DNA of 64,000 bases from positions 1,499,001 through 1,563,000 of the forward strand of contig JAWNZC010000265.1 in NCBI GenBank assembly GCA_035771165.1, read 5' to 3'. The stretch comes from Paragorgia papillata (taxonomy: Eukaryota; Cnidaria; Anthozoa; Scleralcyonacea; Coralliidae). A program made the translations under genes and the position numbers. Below, piece by piece: positions 12,782-23,543 of the stretch (within the stretch, counting starts at the first letter, position 1; every line of letters begins with the position of its first letter). The notes beneath the pieces were generated by a model. That model saw nothing but the letters and a program-made list of their open reading frames with translations. It ran no database searches and was not told the DNA's origin.

Positions 12782-13531
12782 GGTCGGCGTTAGATCATAT
12801 TGAGTTAACGTACAGTGACGTCAGAATTTATATAGTAGCGGAAGTATTGAGATATGATACTTTGGAGTTCAACTTGCACTTTAAAAATGGCGCAGGAAGG
12901 CAAGCCGATTTCTCATGCCTAATATACTGTATGTTAAAAATACTGTATTTAATTGTCAAGTCCGTCAAGATACGTCTCAAAATACGCGTATACTCTTTCA
13001 CTGGTTGATCAATTATTGGTAAGATTGACAAACAAAATAATGTCTGATGACAAGCAGAAAGCCGAAGCCAGAAGGTGGAATACTGGAACTGGACGAACGC
13101 AGACAAACGGTAGCAAACCGCGCATTTTTTTTGTACACCTCGCACATGGGATTGCGGTCATTACTGTCAGTAGTAATTTCGCAATTGGTAATTTCGGTGA
13201 TTTGCATCTTTATGAATTATTAAACAGTTGAGTCTACTTACCAAAATTGGTTTCTTTCTAAAAAAAGTTTCTTTCTTAAAATCTCCGAAAGCATCGAGTA
13301 ATTCCTCCCTCGAAAGAAACAATAACTGCCCTTCGCTGTCATCCACCTCCTCCATTCTTGTTTTTTATTTTCACACAACTTCCCGCCATACTATGAAAGT
13401 TCAGACATCATTAATCTAGTGCTAATCCAGCATCATGATACTCCTGTAAAATTCTGACGTCACTGTACGTTAACTCAATATGATCTAACCACTGAGTATA
13501 TTATTTGAGATCAGTGGATCTAACGCCGACC
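12782..13531. mobile_element. non-autonomous DNA transposon with about 50-bp inverted ends
   Basis: GGTCGGCGTTAGATCATATT at 12782 continues for about 50 bp and returns inverted at 13450-13531, where a 30-bp segment (itself bounded by CCACTGA and GATCAGTGG) interrupts the right repeat. The interior holds short coding-like pieces: a forward frame from ATG at 13040 (MSDDKQKAEARRW) and a reverse frame from ATG at 13355 (MEEVDDSEGQLLFLSREELL) that ends at a clean GTAAGT donor near 13244. These may be remnants of transposon genes. The 3' flank CCGACCCTGAAATGAGGGTCGG forms its own hairpin. Confidence 0.7.
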
Positions 13532-13867
13532 CTGAAATGAGGGTCGGCACTTAATAACATAGGGTGAGGCTACCCTATCGTTCGTGTGTCCCTCGGAAAG
13601 TTCTTCGGAAAATTCTACGGAAATCATCAAAATGGCGGAATTCAAACCATGAGTCAGATGAGTGAAAGAAACGCTAATGAAATCAGTTAATCAGTCCGTG
13701 ATCGGAATGCATCCCAGTGTTTTCAGTACAGAATATTTAATGTTGACTTTTGGACAGTCGGTTCTTGAACTTTTATACAGAAAGATTTGCTTGTAAGTAT
13801 ATTTAAAAGTAAAATAGGTGGATTAGAATACCCGTCAGGGGGAGGTATGCTGCAGTCTCTGACTGGT

Positions 13868-14011
13868 ATATTATATTATATATTATTATAGATTATATTA
13901 TATTATATATATTATATATATTATATATATATATTATTTATATTATATATATTATTACATATTACATGTTATTATATATTTTATTCCCGCTTGGGGTAGT
14001 CAGATTTTTCA

Positions 14012-14078
<67 letters not shown>
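13868..14078. repeat. TATTA and TTA microsatellites
   Basis: Tandem TATAT/ATTATA blocks are followed by about 20 copies of TTA, inside the 1.9-kb transposon. A partly complementary TATAA/AAAAT block lies at 15095-15168. Confidence 0.9.
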
Positions 14079-14079
<1 letters not shown>

Positions 14080-14626
14080 TACATTTGTTTCAAATAATTT
14101 GTTATGGAAACAAATTATATGTTCAATCAATCTATATGTTCAATCAACATTTGACATTCTGGTGTTAAAGTATCATATTTTGTATTTTGTTTATGAACTT
14201 TTAATGATTTTAGAAGGTCTATTTTAATATAAATAGTTTGGCCATCTGCCATCTAGCCTCCTTCGCAGAACGAACCTGAACTGACGGCTGCGAAGGAGAC
14301 TATCTGCCATCTGGCCTGTCTTTCCAAATTGCTTCTGACTTATAGCCACAAAGGTTAAGGATATTATAACAGGGTGGCGTGAAAATGTGAATTATAGTTT
14401 ATTTAAACTTTATTTTTTATATTACTTTTTCTGTATTTTAAAGTTTATTTTATTAATTTTTAAATTTGTTTTACTCTTAGCCAAAGGTAAGCATTACTTC
14501 ATGCACAGGGCTGTCGAGAGCCAGAATGGGCCCCGGGTCATAATTTGCGTGCAGTCCCCCTCCGATATTTTTACCAAGGTTTTACTGGGCCCCAGAGGTA
14601 AGTTTTTGATAATTATTATAATATAT

Positions 14627-14786
14627 GGGGGCTTTCCATTTACACGGTTAGACCGGTCAGTCCAGTTAAATGGAACACGATTCGTTTGAGACTTAGGATG
14701 GTCAGACTGGAAAATTTGGTCCTATGCAAAAGCAAGTCCATTCTGGCCGGACTGACCGGTCTAACCTTGTCAATTGGAAAGTGCCC
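14627..14786. mobile_element. 160-bp MITE
   Basis: The left end GGGGGCTTTCCATTTACACG and the right end (inverted GGGCACTTTCCAATTGACAA) pair for about 37 bp, including GGTTAGACCGGTCAGTCC. TAT flanks both ends and may be a target duplication. It has no coding capacity. Confidence 0.75.
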
Positions 14787-15477
14787 TATGATATATCTTC
14801 ACAGACTGAATTTTTAGCGGGCCCATTCTGGGCCCAGACCACGAGGTAATTACCCTGCCTACCCCCTAACCCCCCACCCCCTCACCCTCTCGACGGTACT
14901 GTTTGCGTAACAGGATGAGGAAAGCTATCGAAATTACAAAACATTTCACTATTTCTAAGGAAGATCAGCCACAAAACAGCACATGGTGCTAAATAAAAAG
15001 AAAATACAATTGTTTGAAGATATGAATTTTATATTCTTTGTTTTCACCAGTCGAAGATAAAATTCATATCATTGTACCACTGTCTAATATCTATATATGT
15101 AATATAAAATATATAATATATAATATATAATATAAAATATAAAATATAAAATATATAATATATAATATAACACTCAGAGACTGCACCATACCTCCCCCTG
15201 ACGGGTATTCTAATCCACCTATTTTACTTTTAAATATACTTACAAGCAAATCTTTCTGTATAAAAGTTCAAGAACCGACTGTCCAAAAGTCAACATTAAA
15301 TATTCTGTACTGAAAACACTTGGATGCATTCCGATCACGGACTGATTAACTGCTTTCATTAGCGTTTCTTTCACTCATGGTTAGAATTCCGCCATTTTGA
15401 TTATTTCCGAAGAATTTTCCGAAGAATTTTCCGAAGACCTTTCCGAGGGACACACGAACGATAGGGTAGCCTCACCC

Positions 15478-16361
15478 AACACCGCGGAAAAACGTCTGCG
15501 CATGCGCGTGTACTAGAAAAAATGGCGGGGAATTTAAATCCCATCTTCGTAAACAAAAACATGGCTTTTAATTATTCAAGGTAAGTGAAACAAACAAAAA
15601 AATACACTAGACGGGTAGTTTGGACATTAATAAAAAGTTTTCTAACATTTAAAATCTAAAAAGAAACAGAATTTAAATTAAAAATTGTCGTTTTAGACCG
15701 GGAGGCGTGCGAACATTTCTTGAAAAATTGTCGAATACCGAACTTAAGACACAAGAGTTAAGCAAACTATCAAAGAGTTAAGCATTTGCACACGCTTAAA
15801 TTGTAGAGTAAATCATTACCCTTAAATATAGTCAACGCAAAAATTATGCATGCTACGCAAAAAAAGTTATCCAACAAAACACAAGGCAAACGCTTGCATA
15901 GTCAAAAAGTTTGTATCAAAACATTTCGTAAAACATAAAAGAACACACACTGGGGCAACAAGTCCCAAGCAGAATCTGGAAAATCTTCTTGCTTGGATAA
16001 AGGCTCGAATAAGCCAGACAATAAATTTGTGTACAGTCACCTTTGTGAAGTATCTTCCTTGAATTGAAAGTGATGAATGATTCTATTAAATTCAAAATGT
16101 AAATATATGTAAATATGTAAAGTATAATATTGAAGAAAATCGTTATTAAATATCAATCCTAAAAGGTTTGGAATACAAACCTACCGCTTTAGAATCAATG
16201 CAAACCTTTTTTGTCCTCCGATCGCAAAAAATTGTGCTTTAAACTTTCCCAAATTCACCCACAAACCGAGTAAACTTCCTCAACCGCCATCTTTGAGAAC
16301 AAATTTGACGCGTGCAATGTGCTCGAATCACGCGCATGCGCAGACGTTTTTCCGCGGTGTT
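15478..16361. mobile_element. 884-bp Mutator-like non-autonomous element with 9-bp target duplication
   Basis: The termini AACACCGCGGAAAAACGTCT and their inverse at 16332-16361 form inverted repeats of about 35 bp (continuing through GCGCATGCGCG). The element is flanked by GCCTCACCC at 15469-15477 and again at 16362-16370, a perfect 9-bp direct repeat, which is the duplication length typical of Mutator-like elements. The interior has no long frame; a 70-codon frame at 15850-16062 is unrecognised. Confidence 0.85.
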
Positions 16362-16370
16362 GCCTCACCC

Positions 16371-17062
16371 CCCGACCTGAAATGAGGGGTTCCGGTTGTT
16401 AAGCGCATGATCGTAGCCTCAGCTGCTGTGCAGGATGTGCGTTGCGTTCATTATATTTGTTTGAAATCGCAAATACTATATTTGTGAGAACCCTGCATAA
16501 AATGCAGATCAAATGCACGTTAAAATTGTCCGAGAGAGACTGACACAGCTGGTGGTGGCACTTGGCATATACGTTCTTGAAATCCAAGGTAAACTTACTA
16601 AACTATCAATTCACGACGCCAATATCGTCCTCGATCAGACAATCACAAGCCTTTTAATACGAGTGCGAAGGCTGATTCCTTCTTTAATTGTCTTAAATAT
16701 GCTTTTTCGTTGTTTAAATTGTTTTACATTTATACATGAAATATAACGACAAATCCCACCAGGGTTTGTTTTGTTCATTGCGACATTAATTTGTTCGAAA
16801 TTCGTCTTAAGTCTTTTAAACTTTGTTGTGACTGAGACCCAGATATATTAAACAAAGAGAGGAGATGTAAATGAGACGTCTAAATTTGAAGATATATATG
16901 TTTATTGAATTAAGCAATATATTTGACTTTCATTATTTTACAATCTGTATGTTTTGAATCGATGAATTCAATAAATTTACAGAGAATCAATCCAGTTTCC
17001 CCAGAGTCTCCCCCGCGCTCTCCCGCTGACCAAAAAGGGGGTGACTATGGGCTCGAGATTGG
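16371..17062. mobile_element. 5'-truncated copy of the Mutator-like family seen complete at 34422-35218
   Basis: From CCTGAAATGAGGGGTTCCGG through CTCCCGCTGACCAAAAAGGG to GGGCTCGAGATTG this is the same sequence as 34500-35218, at high identity apart from small indels. It lacks the left inverted repeat, so it is truncated at its junction with the nested elements on its left. Confidence 0.8.
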
Positions 17063-19073
17063 AGCGCGTTATGAAAATTAAATAACGGTCGGAAGGAAGA
17101 TAAATAGAAGGGGAGTGAAACGCCAGAGATTTTGTAAGATGATGCTGGTTGACCGTTGCTAGGAACATTTCCGTTGCTAGGAACATTTCTAATTATGGTC
17201 GATATACATGCAATGTATGATGTCACTATCCATCCAAAATGAAATAGTGAAATAAACGCAGCCTGCTGCGAGGGCAGTGTTGAAATGCAAGTCGAAATAT
17301 ACAGGGTTCTCCACAGTTGTGAGTGCAACAGGTAAAAGAGTTTTCTGAAGCAGTAAGGCTATTGTGACGACACATTTTTGGGGGGGTGCGGGGGTATACC
17401 CCCGGAAAATTTTGAATTTTGGGACTCTGAAACAGCATTTACCGCGTTTTGAGGGCACTTTTGAGCAAAATATAAAGGTCTGAAATCCTATTTTTTATAT
17501 ATTGATATTTATTATTTATTATTTATATTCATATTTAATTGTGCAATAAGAACTTAATTAGAACTCTTCCAAAAATGCCAAAAATAAGAGTGGAAACTCT
17601 TTAAAAGCAGTTAAAACCTAAAGTATAAAGGTGAAATCGCACATATTTGTTGTTCTATATCTAACTGGACAACAAATTTTGAAGAATGAAGCAACTCTAG
17701 TCTCTATTTCGAAGGCCAATTAACAAGCGGAAGTCGTGTAAGTGGACGGGTATTCTGCAATCATTACCATACCGAGTATTCTTTTGTAAAACCAGTTCAC
17801 TTGTCTAATTGTCTTACAGTTGTGTCTGCAAGTGCGACAAAGGGAAACGAACAAAGACAGTTACAGTGATTGTATGCAGTGTCCAATAATTTTATTAGCG
17901 AGTATTTATAATTTATAATATTTTGCCAACACGCAACTGGCCACTCACTGATAACTTTTTTCTCATTTATCGCCGCTTACAAATAAATTCTTAACTAGTA
18001 ATGTTTACAGTGACAGTGAGTAATACTCATTCTTATTCCTACGTGATTGCAGCCTTGGGGTTTTGTCCTGCTGATGCTTCATCTTGTCAGTCGGCAATAC
18101 CTGTGACAACACGCGAGTGGAAATCGTGCCTTCGCGCCTCTCGCACAGTGCACGTTATTATAGAAATTACGATTGAAGACGAAATCCCGCCAAAAATTCT
18201 TCTCGATCGATCGGGTTTAGACAAGGACATTTTCTGTATTCCACAATGATTATGACCGTATCACTTTAATTTATTAATTTTGTAGTATTATGGATACAGA
18301 TGAGATCTCAGGAATACGGACCTGGATGATTGCATAATTTTTTGCACAACTTATTTTACTATCCTTTACAAATGTACACGAACTCTAGGCTGTTCCAGGC
18401 GGTAATCAGTGGTGCTGCAGATGGTAAATTTTACCGGTTACCGCCTGATAAGGAGAACCCTGAATATAGCAAGGTTGGTGTACTGGCGAAACATGAAACG
18501 TAATGTCTAACATTTTGACTTTATATTAAAGGGCCTTGGCTCCAATCTCTCGAAACGTGAGACATCTACGTTCTATGTTTCGGCAGTACATAAACAAACT
18601 AATACTATCAGTAGATGAAGGCGGATTTCAGTTGATATGTGAGTAAATTAAACCGATGTTACAATTTTACGACGTGTTTCTTATTCTTTGAATTTTGAAC
18701 TTTACTTTCTCTGACTATGTCTTTGCAAGTGGTTCGCTGTTGGCTAGCGATTTATATGTTTTATTAAATAGTGTTTACTAGACAGGAATTGAGGAATATC
18801 AGAAACGCTGGGACGGTTGGGTCATGGGTTGTAACTGCTGGCAACTCGTTTGTTAAATTTACCTCGCGTGAACAACCTAATTGATTGTTGACAGATCAAG
18901 GGCTACGAGCATAGCTAGATTTCAAAACCCAAATAACGCATCGCCATTGGTCAATACTCCTTCACGTGACGGTTGTTTCACTCCCCTCCTTTCTCCGCCT
19001 CGTAAACGCTCGGGCCTCGGGTTTCCTTCGGCGCCGTAACCCGCCCTTGCGATTCCATAGCCTCCTCAATGGA
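17063..19073. other. intergenic stretch with repeat fragments, no gene recognised
   Basis: An 18-bp sequence (CCGTTGCTAGGAACATTT) occurs twice in tandem at 17150-17189. Diverged copies of the dispersed 'TTTCGGCAGTATA' family lie near 17255-17330 and 18460-18600. An 82-codon frame at 18001-18249 (ends LDRSGLDKDIFCIPQ) is unrecognised and has no supporting splice context. The stretch just before 19073 was probably the original promoter-proximal flank of IGBP1 before the large transposon inserted. Confidence 0.4.
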
Positions 19074-20245
19074 ATGGACCTTATGCATTAAAGCAAAGCA
19101 TGCTGGGAGTTTAGTTACACAAATAAATTTTGGAAGATGGTGACCGCTTCCTTCGAATAGGAGCCGTGAAGCATTTAGTTAAATTTGTAGATGATTATTT
19201 TCTTCTGAGGATTTAATAAAGGTTTTTATCTATTCTAAGTGGTTTGCTTTGTATTTTTGTGGAATTGTGGATGTGGAACTGCCATATTTTTCAAAATATT
19301 CATCATTGCGGGGAAGAGATAATTTCGTTCGATGAAGACGGCTCTGATAACTATTTGAGATTTTACACGTTTGAAAGGTAGGTACTTACATAGATGTCTT
19401 TTAAGGTAACTAAGTCCACAGTCATTCACTATTCCCAACTGCTAGAACTGCAATCGGCTTCTATCTGACTCTTCTAGGTTCAAAAATCATGTTTCAACTA
19501 CCACATCTCTTCACGCACGATTTGATCAAGACTCAAGAGTTCTATTTCTAAACCAATTTAAAACATTGAAGTCTTTGGCGCGAAAATAACCGGTTTGACC
19601 AACTTAATTTTTTCGCTTTTTCCTCTGTTTCGTAAACGTCGAAGTATTTTCAGCTCTGTGTGCGATTTTTTGCTTTGTTTTCTTCTTCGATAACTGATAG
19701 CCCAGCGACGAACACTTTTCACTACTTGTAAACACGAAGTGTGCTCAACTTGGATTGATTTGATTTTCGTCTGGCTTTTTATTCATTTTGTTGGAAATGG
19801 AGAAAGCATAATGTGGATGAGAGTGGACAATTTACCACTATTCACCCATGCATGAGTTCATATTGAAGCAACATTTGATAACAGACATCACTGGAAAACA
19901 TGGAAACCACCAAATCCTCACTTGTAAGCACTGATGCAAGAAGTCTGGCTACCAAGAAACTGGTAACACAAGTAAAAGTTAAAGCCAATATTATGAAAGG
20001 CGAAGAATGCTATTTTCTTGTAAAAGGCACTGTCCATAGAAACTGAAGTCACTGGATAGATGTACCAACAACAGGAATGCTTCCAGATTGACTCAAGCCG
20101 CACCAATCAGAAGCCCCCATTCATGGGTGACCAAGGTTTTTCAAAGCACCGGAGTCTGTCTACAAGCATTTCCTCCACCTTCATACCCAGACTACTAAGC
20201 AACACTTGCTATGCTGGCTACATGTACCTCCCCTACTGCTACACC

Positions 20246-21049
20246 CAGGGATGTAGCTACGCTGGGCGGCGCCGGGCGGCACCGCCCGGCACAAACTATA
20301 AGCGCCCGGCACTCGAAGTAGTTTTTCCAAAAGCGCCCGGCACATTATGCAGTTTCTGTGGAGCAGCATCTTTGTTATGTAATTATGTAATTCATCAGGC
20401 TCCGTGATAAGTACAGAACTTTGCCTAAACAGATAAACGTTTGCACGATTTTTATTTGGCATTGGTTACAAAAAGGCAGCTGTCACGGAGTACGTCGCAG
20501 TCTAGACCGGCGCCGCCGATAAGTTTATAAATAAAATTTGAGTGTGGATTCAGAAATAATAAATACAAGATCTGATTAGGTCTTGTAAACAAAGCCTAGA
20601 CAGTTTTAACTGAACTACTTTAACGACCTTGCTGCTTTGGTACACACGACAACTCCGCCACACAATGCTGCACATAACGCTTAATTCCTGTTGCTTCCTT
20701 ACCTAGACATAAACTATATTTATGCCTGAGTAATCTCAAAGGCTTTTGTTTCTTGTGTTTTTCCGGACAATGACATACATTAAATGACATACATACAATT
20801 GTTTGTATATACAGTAAAACAAGAAAACATTTGAAGTATAGTATTAAAGTTTAGTTGCATTATTGTCTGATTAGTATATCCGTGTATTTACAATGCTGAC
20901 TCTCACTCACAGCGATTCTTAGTTTACCAAGTCTGTCCAAGTCTGTATTTATTAGATTTCCGGAAAGTGTTTGAATTTATACCCCCCCCCCCTAATCGTG
21001 TCATTTGATTCTTTTACCCGGCACTCATTCTCTGCTGGCTACATCCCTG
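20246..21049. mobile_element. 804-bp hAT-like element with 8-bp target duplication
   Basis: It begins CAGGGATGTAGC and ends GCTACATCCCTG. GCTACACC at 20238-20245 is repeated at 21050-21057, a perfect 8-bp duplication. CAGGG termini with 8-bp duplications are typical of hAT transposons. GC-rich GCCCGGCAC units cluster just inside the left end and one lies near the right end. There is no transposase. It is nested inside the 4.4-kb foldback element. Confidence 0.85.
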
Positions 21050-21182
21050 GCTACACCACATGGATTACTTTCAGAATGGGTCAAATAAAAAGTGGGAGCC
21101 ATGGTGTTTCTAAATTTACTAAAAATCCACACTGGATGCATGCATTAATAGATTTGCCTTCACCTATTACTTTTTCTACATA

Positions 21183-21582
21183 CCGTATTTCTTCTATTAA
21201 GCCCCCTCCCTCTATTAAGCCCCCCTTCTAATAAGCCCCCCTCATTCAGTGAAGAATAAAAACAAAGCCCCCCCACCCTCCCTCTATTAAGCCTTCCCAC
21301 AACATGACATGAAAAAGTAATTAAATATTTTACTTTTATTTATAGAGATATAATACTTGTAACTTAATTGTATTGTTATAATAAAATTGCTTGACTAAAC
21401 CAAGACGTTCTACTTTAAATAAAATAGCTCCATTAACAGAAAATCAGTTACAGATGGTTTTAGAAATTTGGAAAATTAAATAATCCCCCTCCATCTATTA
21501 AGCCCCCTCCCTCTAATAAGCCCCCTCTCTTGATGGTCCAAAATTAATAAGCCCCCTGGGTGGCTTAATAGTGGAAATACGG
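21183..21582. mobile_element. 400-bp MITE rich in TATTAAGCCCCC units
   Basis: The left end CCGTATTTCTTCTATTAAGC and the right end (inverted CCGTATTTCCACTATTAAGC) pair, and TA flanks both sides (21181-21182 and 21583-21584), as in Tc1/mariner-type MITEs. Several TCTATTAAGCCCCC units lie inside each end. It is nested in the 4.4-kb foldback element. Confidence 0.75.
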
Positions 21583-23543
21583 TATGTCAACACTGCAATT
21601 TCTTCATTGTCTTTCCCCTTGAAAGACATGATGCAGGACCCATGGCTGACAAATTGTTCTTAAACTGCTAGTTGTTGAGTATAGACTTTGGGTAGATGCT
21701 TTGTTGTCTGTTCATCATGAGGCCAAAATTTGAAGCAGTTAAACCTACATGTAGTCTTCTTTCCGTAAACCCAAAACTGCTTTTTCACTTTAGTTCAATG
21801 TCCTTCAATTTTCGTTTGAAGCATATAGTTTCTCTTTAACAAATGGGACAAATTCAGGTTTGGTAAATATTTAGTGCTGTCAGTGAAAGTACAGTGTTGT
21901 ATGTTTTGCAAAATTGTATTCCTAATTTGAACATTAAACAGCTGACTAGCTTTTAAATCTGCTTCTGACCAGTAAATTTCTTTTTTGATGGCATACCCTT
22001 GAGAAAATCACTGCAGTCACGTGGTTGACATTTATTTGATTCAAGCAGTCCCTCAAAATATAAAGATGTCCCAGCCTTGGTCAAACCATCTTTTAGTTTT
22101 TTTATGTCTGAATCATTGACTTGTCTTACAATGATGGAGCTGACTTGTATGGCTCTTCTTTTATTAATGTTTTGTGCTGTGCTGTGCTGTTGCTTTACTA
22201 AATTTAATCATCAAATAGTACTGCAGTTTTAAGTTCTTCTTTGCTGGGGACATGCCATTGTAGTAGCAGCTGAGTGCATGTTACTGTAAATAAATCATCA
22301 GGGGACCTCTGTTGCCTCAAGCTGTATGAACTAAGAAGTCGAGCAGTTGTAATATTAAAGCAGCTACATGTTTGCAGCAACCACCTAGACCTACCTTGCA
22401 TGAACAAACAAGTTCTGTTGCCAGTGAAACCTTCACTGTTTCCTGGTGTAAGTGAACATAAATGTCATATTGTATTTTCTTCATGGAAGCCTTCCTTGGT
22501 ACATCTATCCAGTGACTTCAGTTTCTATGGACAGTGCCTTTTACAAGAAAATAGCATTCTTCGCCTTTCATAATATTGGCTTTAACTTTTACTTCTGTTA
22601 CCAGTTTCTTGGTAGCCAGACTTCTTGCATCAGTGCTTACAAGTGAGGATTTGGTGGTTTCCATGTTTTCCTGTGATGTCTGTTATCAAATGTTGCTTCA
22701 ATATGAACTCATGCATGGGTGAATAGTGGTAAATTGTCCACTCTCGTCCACATTATGCTTTCTCCATTTCCAACAAAATGAATAAAAAGCCAGACGAAAA
22801 TCAAATCAATCCAAGTTGAGCACACTTCGTGTTTACAAGTAGTGAAAAGTGTTCGTCGCTGGGCTATCGGTTATCGAAGAAGAAAACAAAGCAAAAAATC
22901 GCACACAGAGCTGAAAATACTTCGACGTTTACGAAACAGAGGAAAAAGCGAAAAAATTAAGTTGGTCAAACCGGTTATTTTCGCGCCAAAGACTTCAATG
23001 TTTTAAATTGGTTTAGAAATAGAACTCTTGAGTCTTGATCAAATCGTGCGTGAAGAGATGTGGTAGTTGAAACATGATTTTTGAACCTAGAAGAGTCAGA
23101 TAGAAGCCGATTGCAGTTCTAGCAGTTGGGAATAGTGAATGACTGTGGACTTAGTTACCTTAAAAGACATCTATGTAAGTACCTACCTTTCAAACGTGTA
23201 AAATCTCAAATAGTTATCAGAGCCGTCTTCATCGAACGAAATTATCTCTTCCCCGCAATGATGAATATTTTGAAAAATATGGCAGTTCCACATCCACAAT
23301 TCCACAAAAATACAAAGCAAACCACTTAGAATAGATAAAAACCTTTATTAAATCCTCAGAAGAAAATAATCATCTACAAATTTAACTAAATGCTTCACGG
23401 CTCCTATTCGAAGGAAGCGGTCGCCATCTTCCAAAATTTATTTGTGTAACTAAACTCCCAGCATGCTTTGCTTTAATGCATAAGGTCCATTGGAAAGCGC
23501 CCTTGGATCCCCCAGGGGAGTTGGAAACAGTTATTAATGCAAT

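Larger units (their letters stand above)
13562..15477. mobile_element. 1.9-kb DNA transposon with about 305-bp terminal inverted repeats
   Basis: 13562-13868 (starting GGGTGAGGCTACCCTATCG) matches the reverse complement of 15172-15477 with few differences, chiefly extra copies of a CCGAAGAATTTT unit on the right. The interior is AT-rich and carries TTA and TATA repeats plus a smaller MITE at 14627-14786. No transposase frame is visible. Long inverted repeats suggest a Mutator-like or foldback type, but no target duplication can be shown because the right flank was hit by another element. Confidence 0.8.
19074..23490. mobile_element. 4.4-kb foldback DNA transposon with about 1-kb inverted arms
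   Basis: 19074-20065 (starting ATGGACCTTATGCATTAAAG) is repeated almost base for base, inverted, at 22496-23490. A 67-codon frame at 19235-19438 (-) is therefore identical to one at 23126-23329 (+). The centre has decayed coding-like pieces on the minus strand near 21610-21740 (contains NCFKFWPHDEQTTKHLPK) and 22204-22407, possibly a dead transposase, and two later insertions: a hAT-like element and a MITE. The arm ends lie 54 bp upstream of the IGBP1 start codon. TGGA on both sides may be a short target duplication, but the TIR itself repeats those bases, so this is uncertain. Confidence 0.85.

Noticed and set aside
16399..16587. Reverse frame also found at 34499-34729
   Set aside because: Both lie in copies of the same Mutator-like non-coding element and differ by frameshifts.
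18001..18249. 82-codon frame ending LDRSGLDKDIFCIPQ
   Set aside because: Weakly protein-like but no homologue recognised and no splice partners.
20060..20462. 93-115 codon frames on both strands
   Set aside because: They span the junction between the foldback element and the hAT-like insertion.
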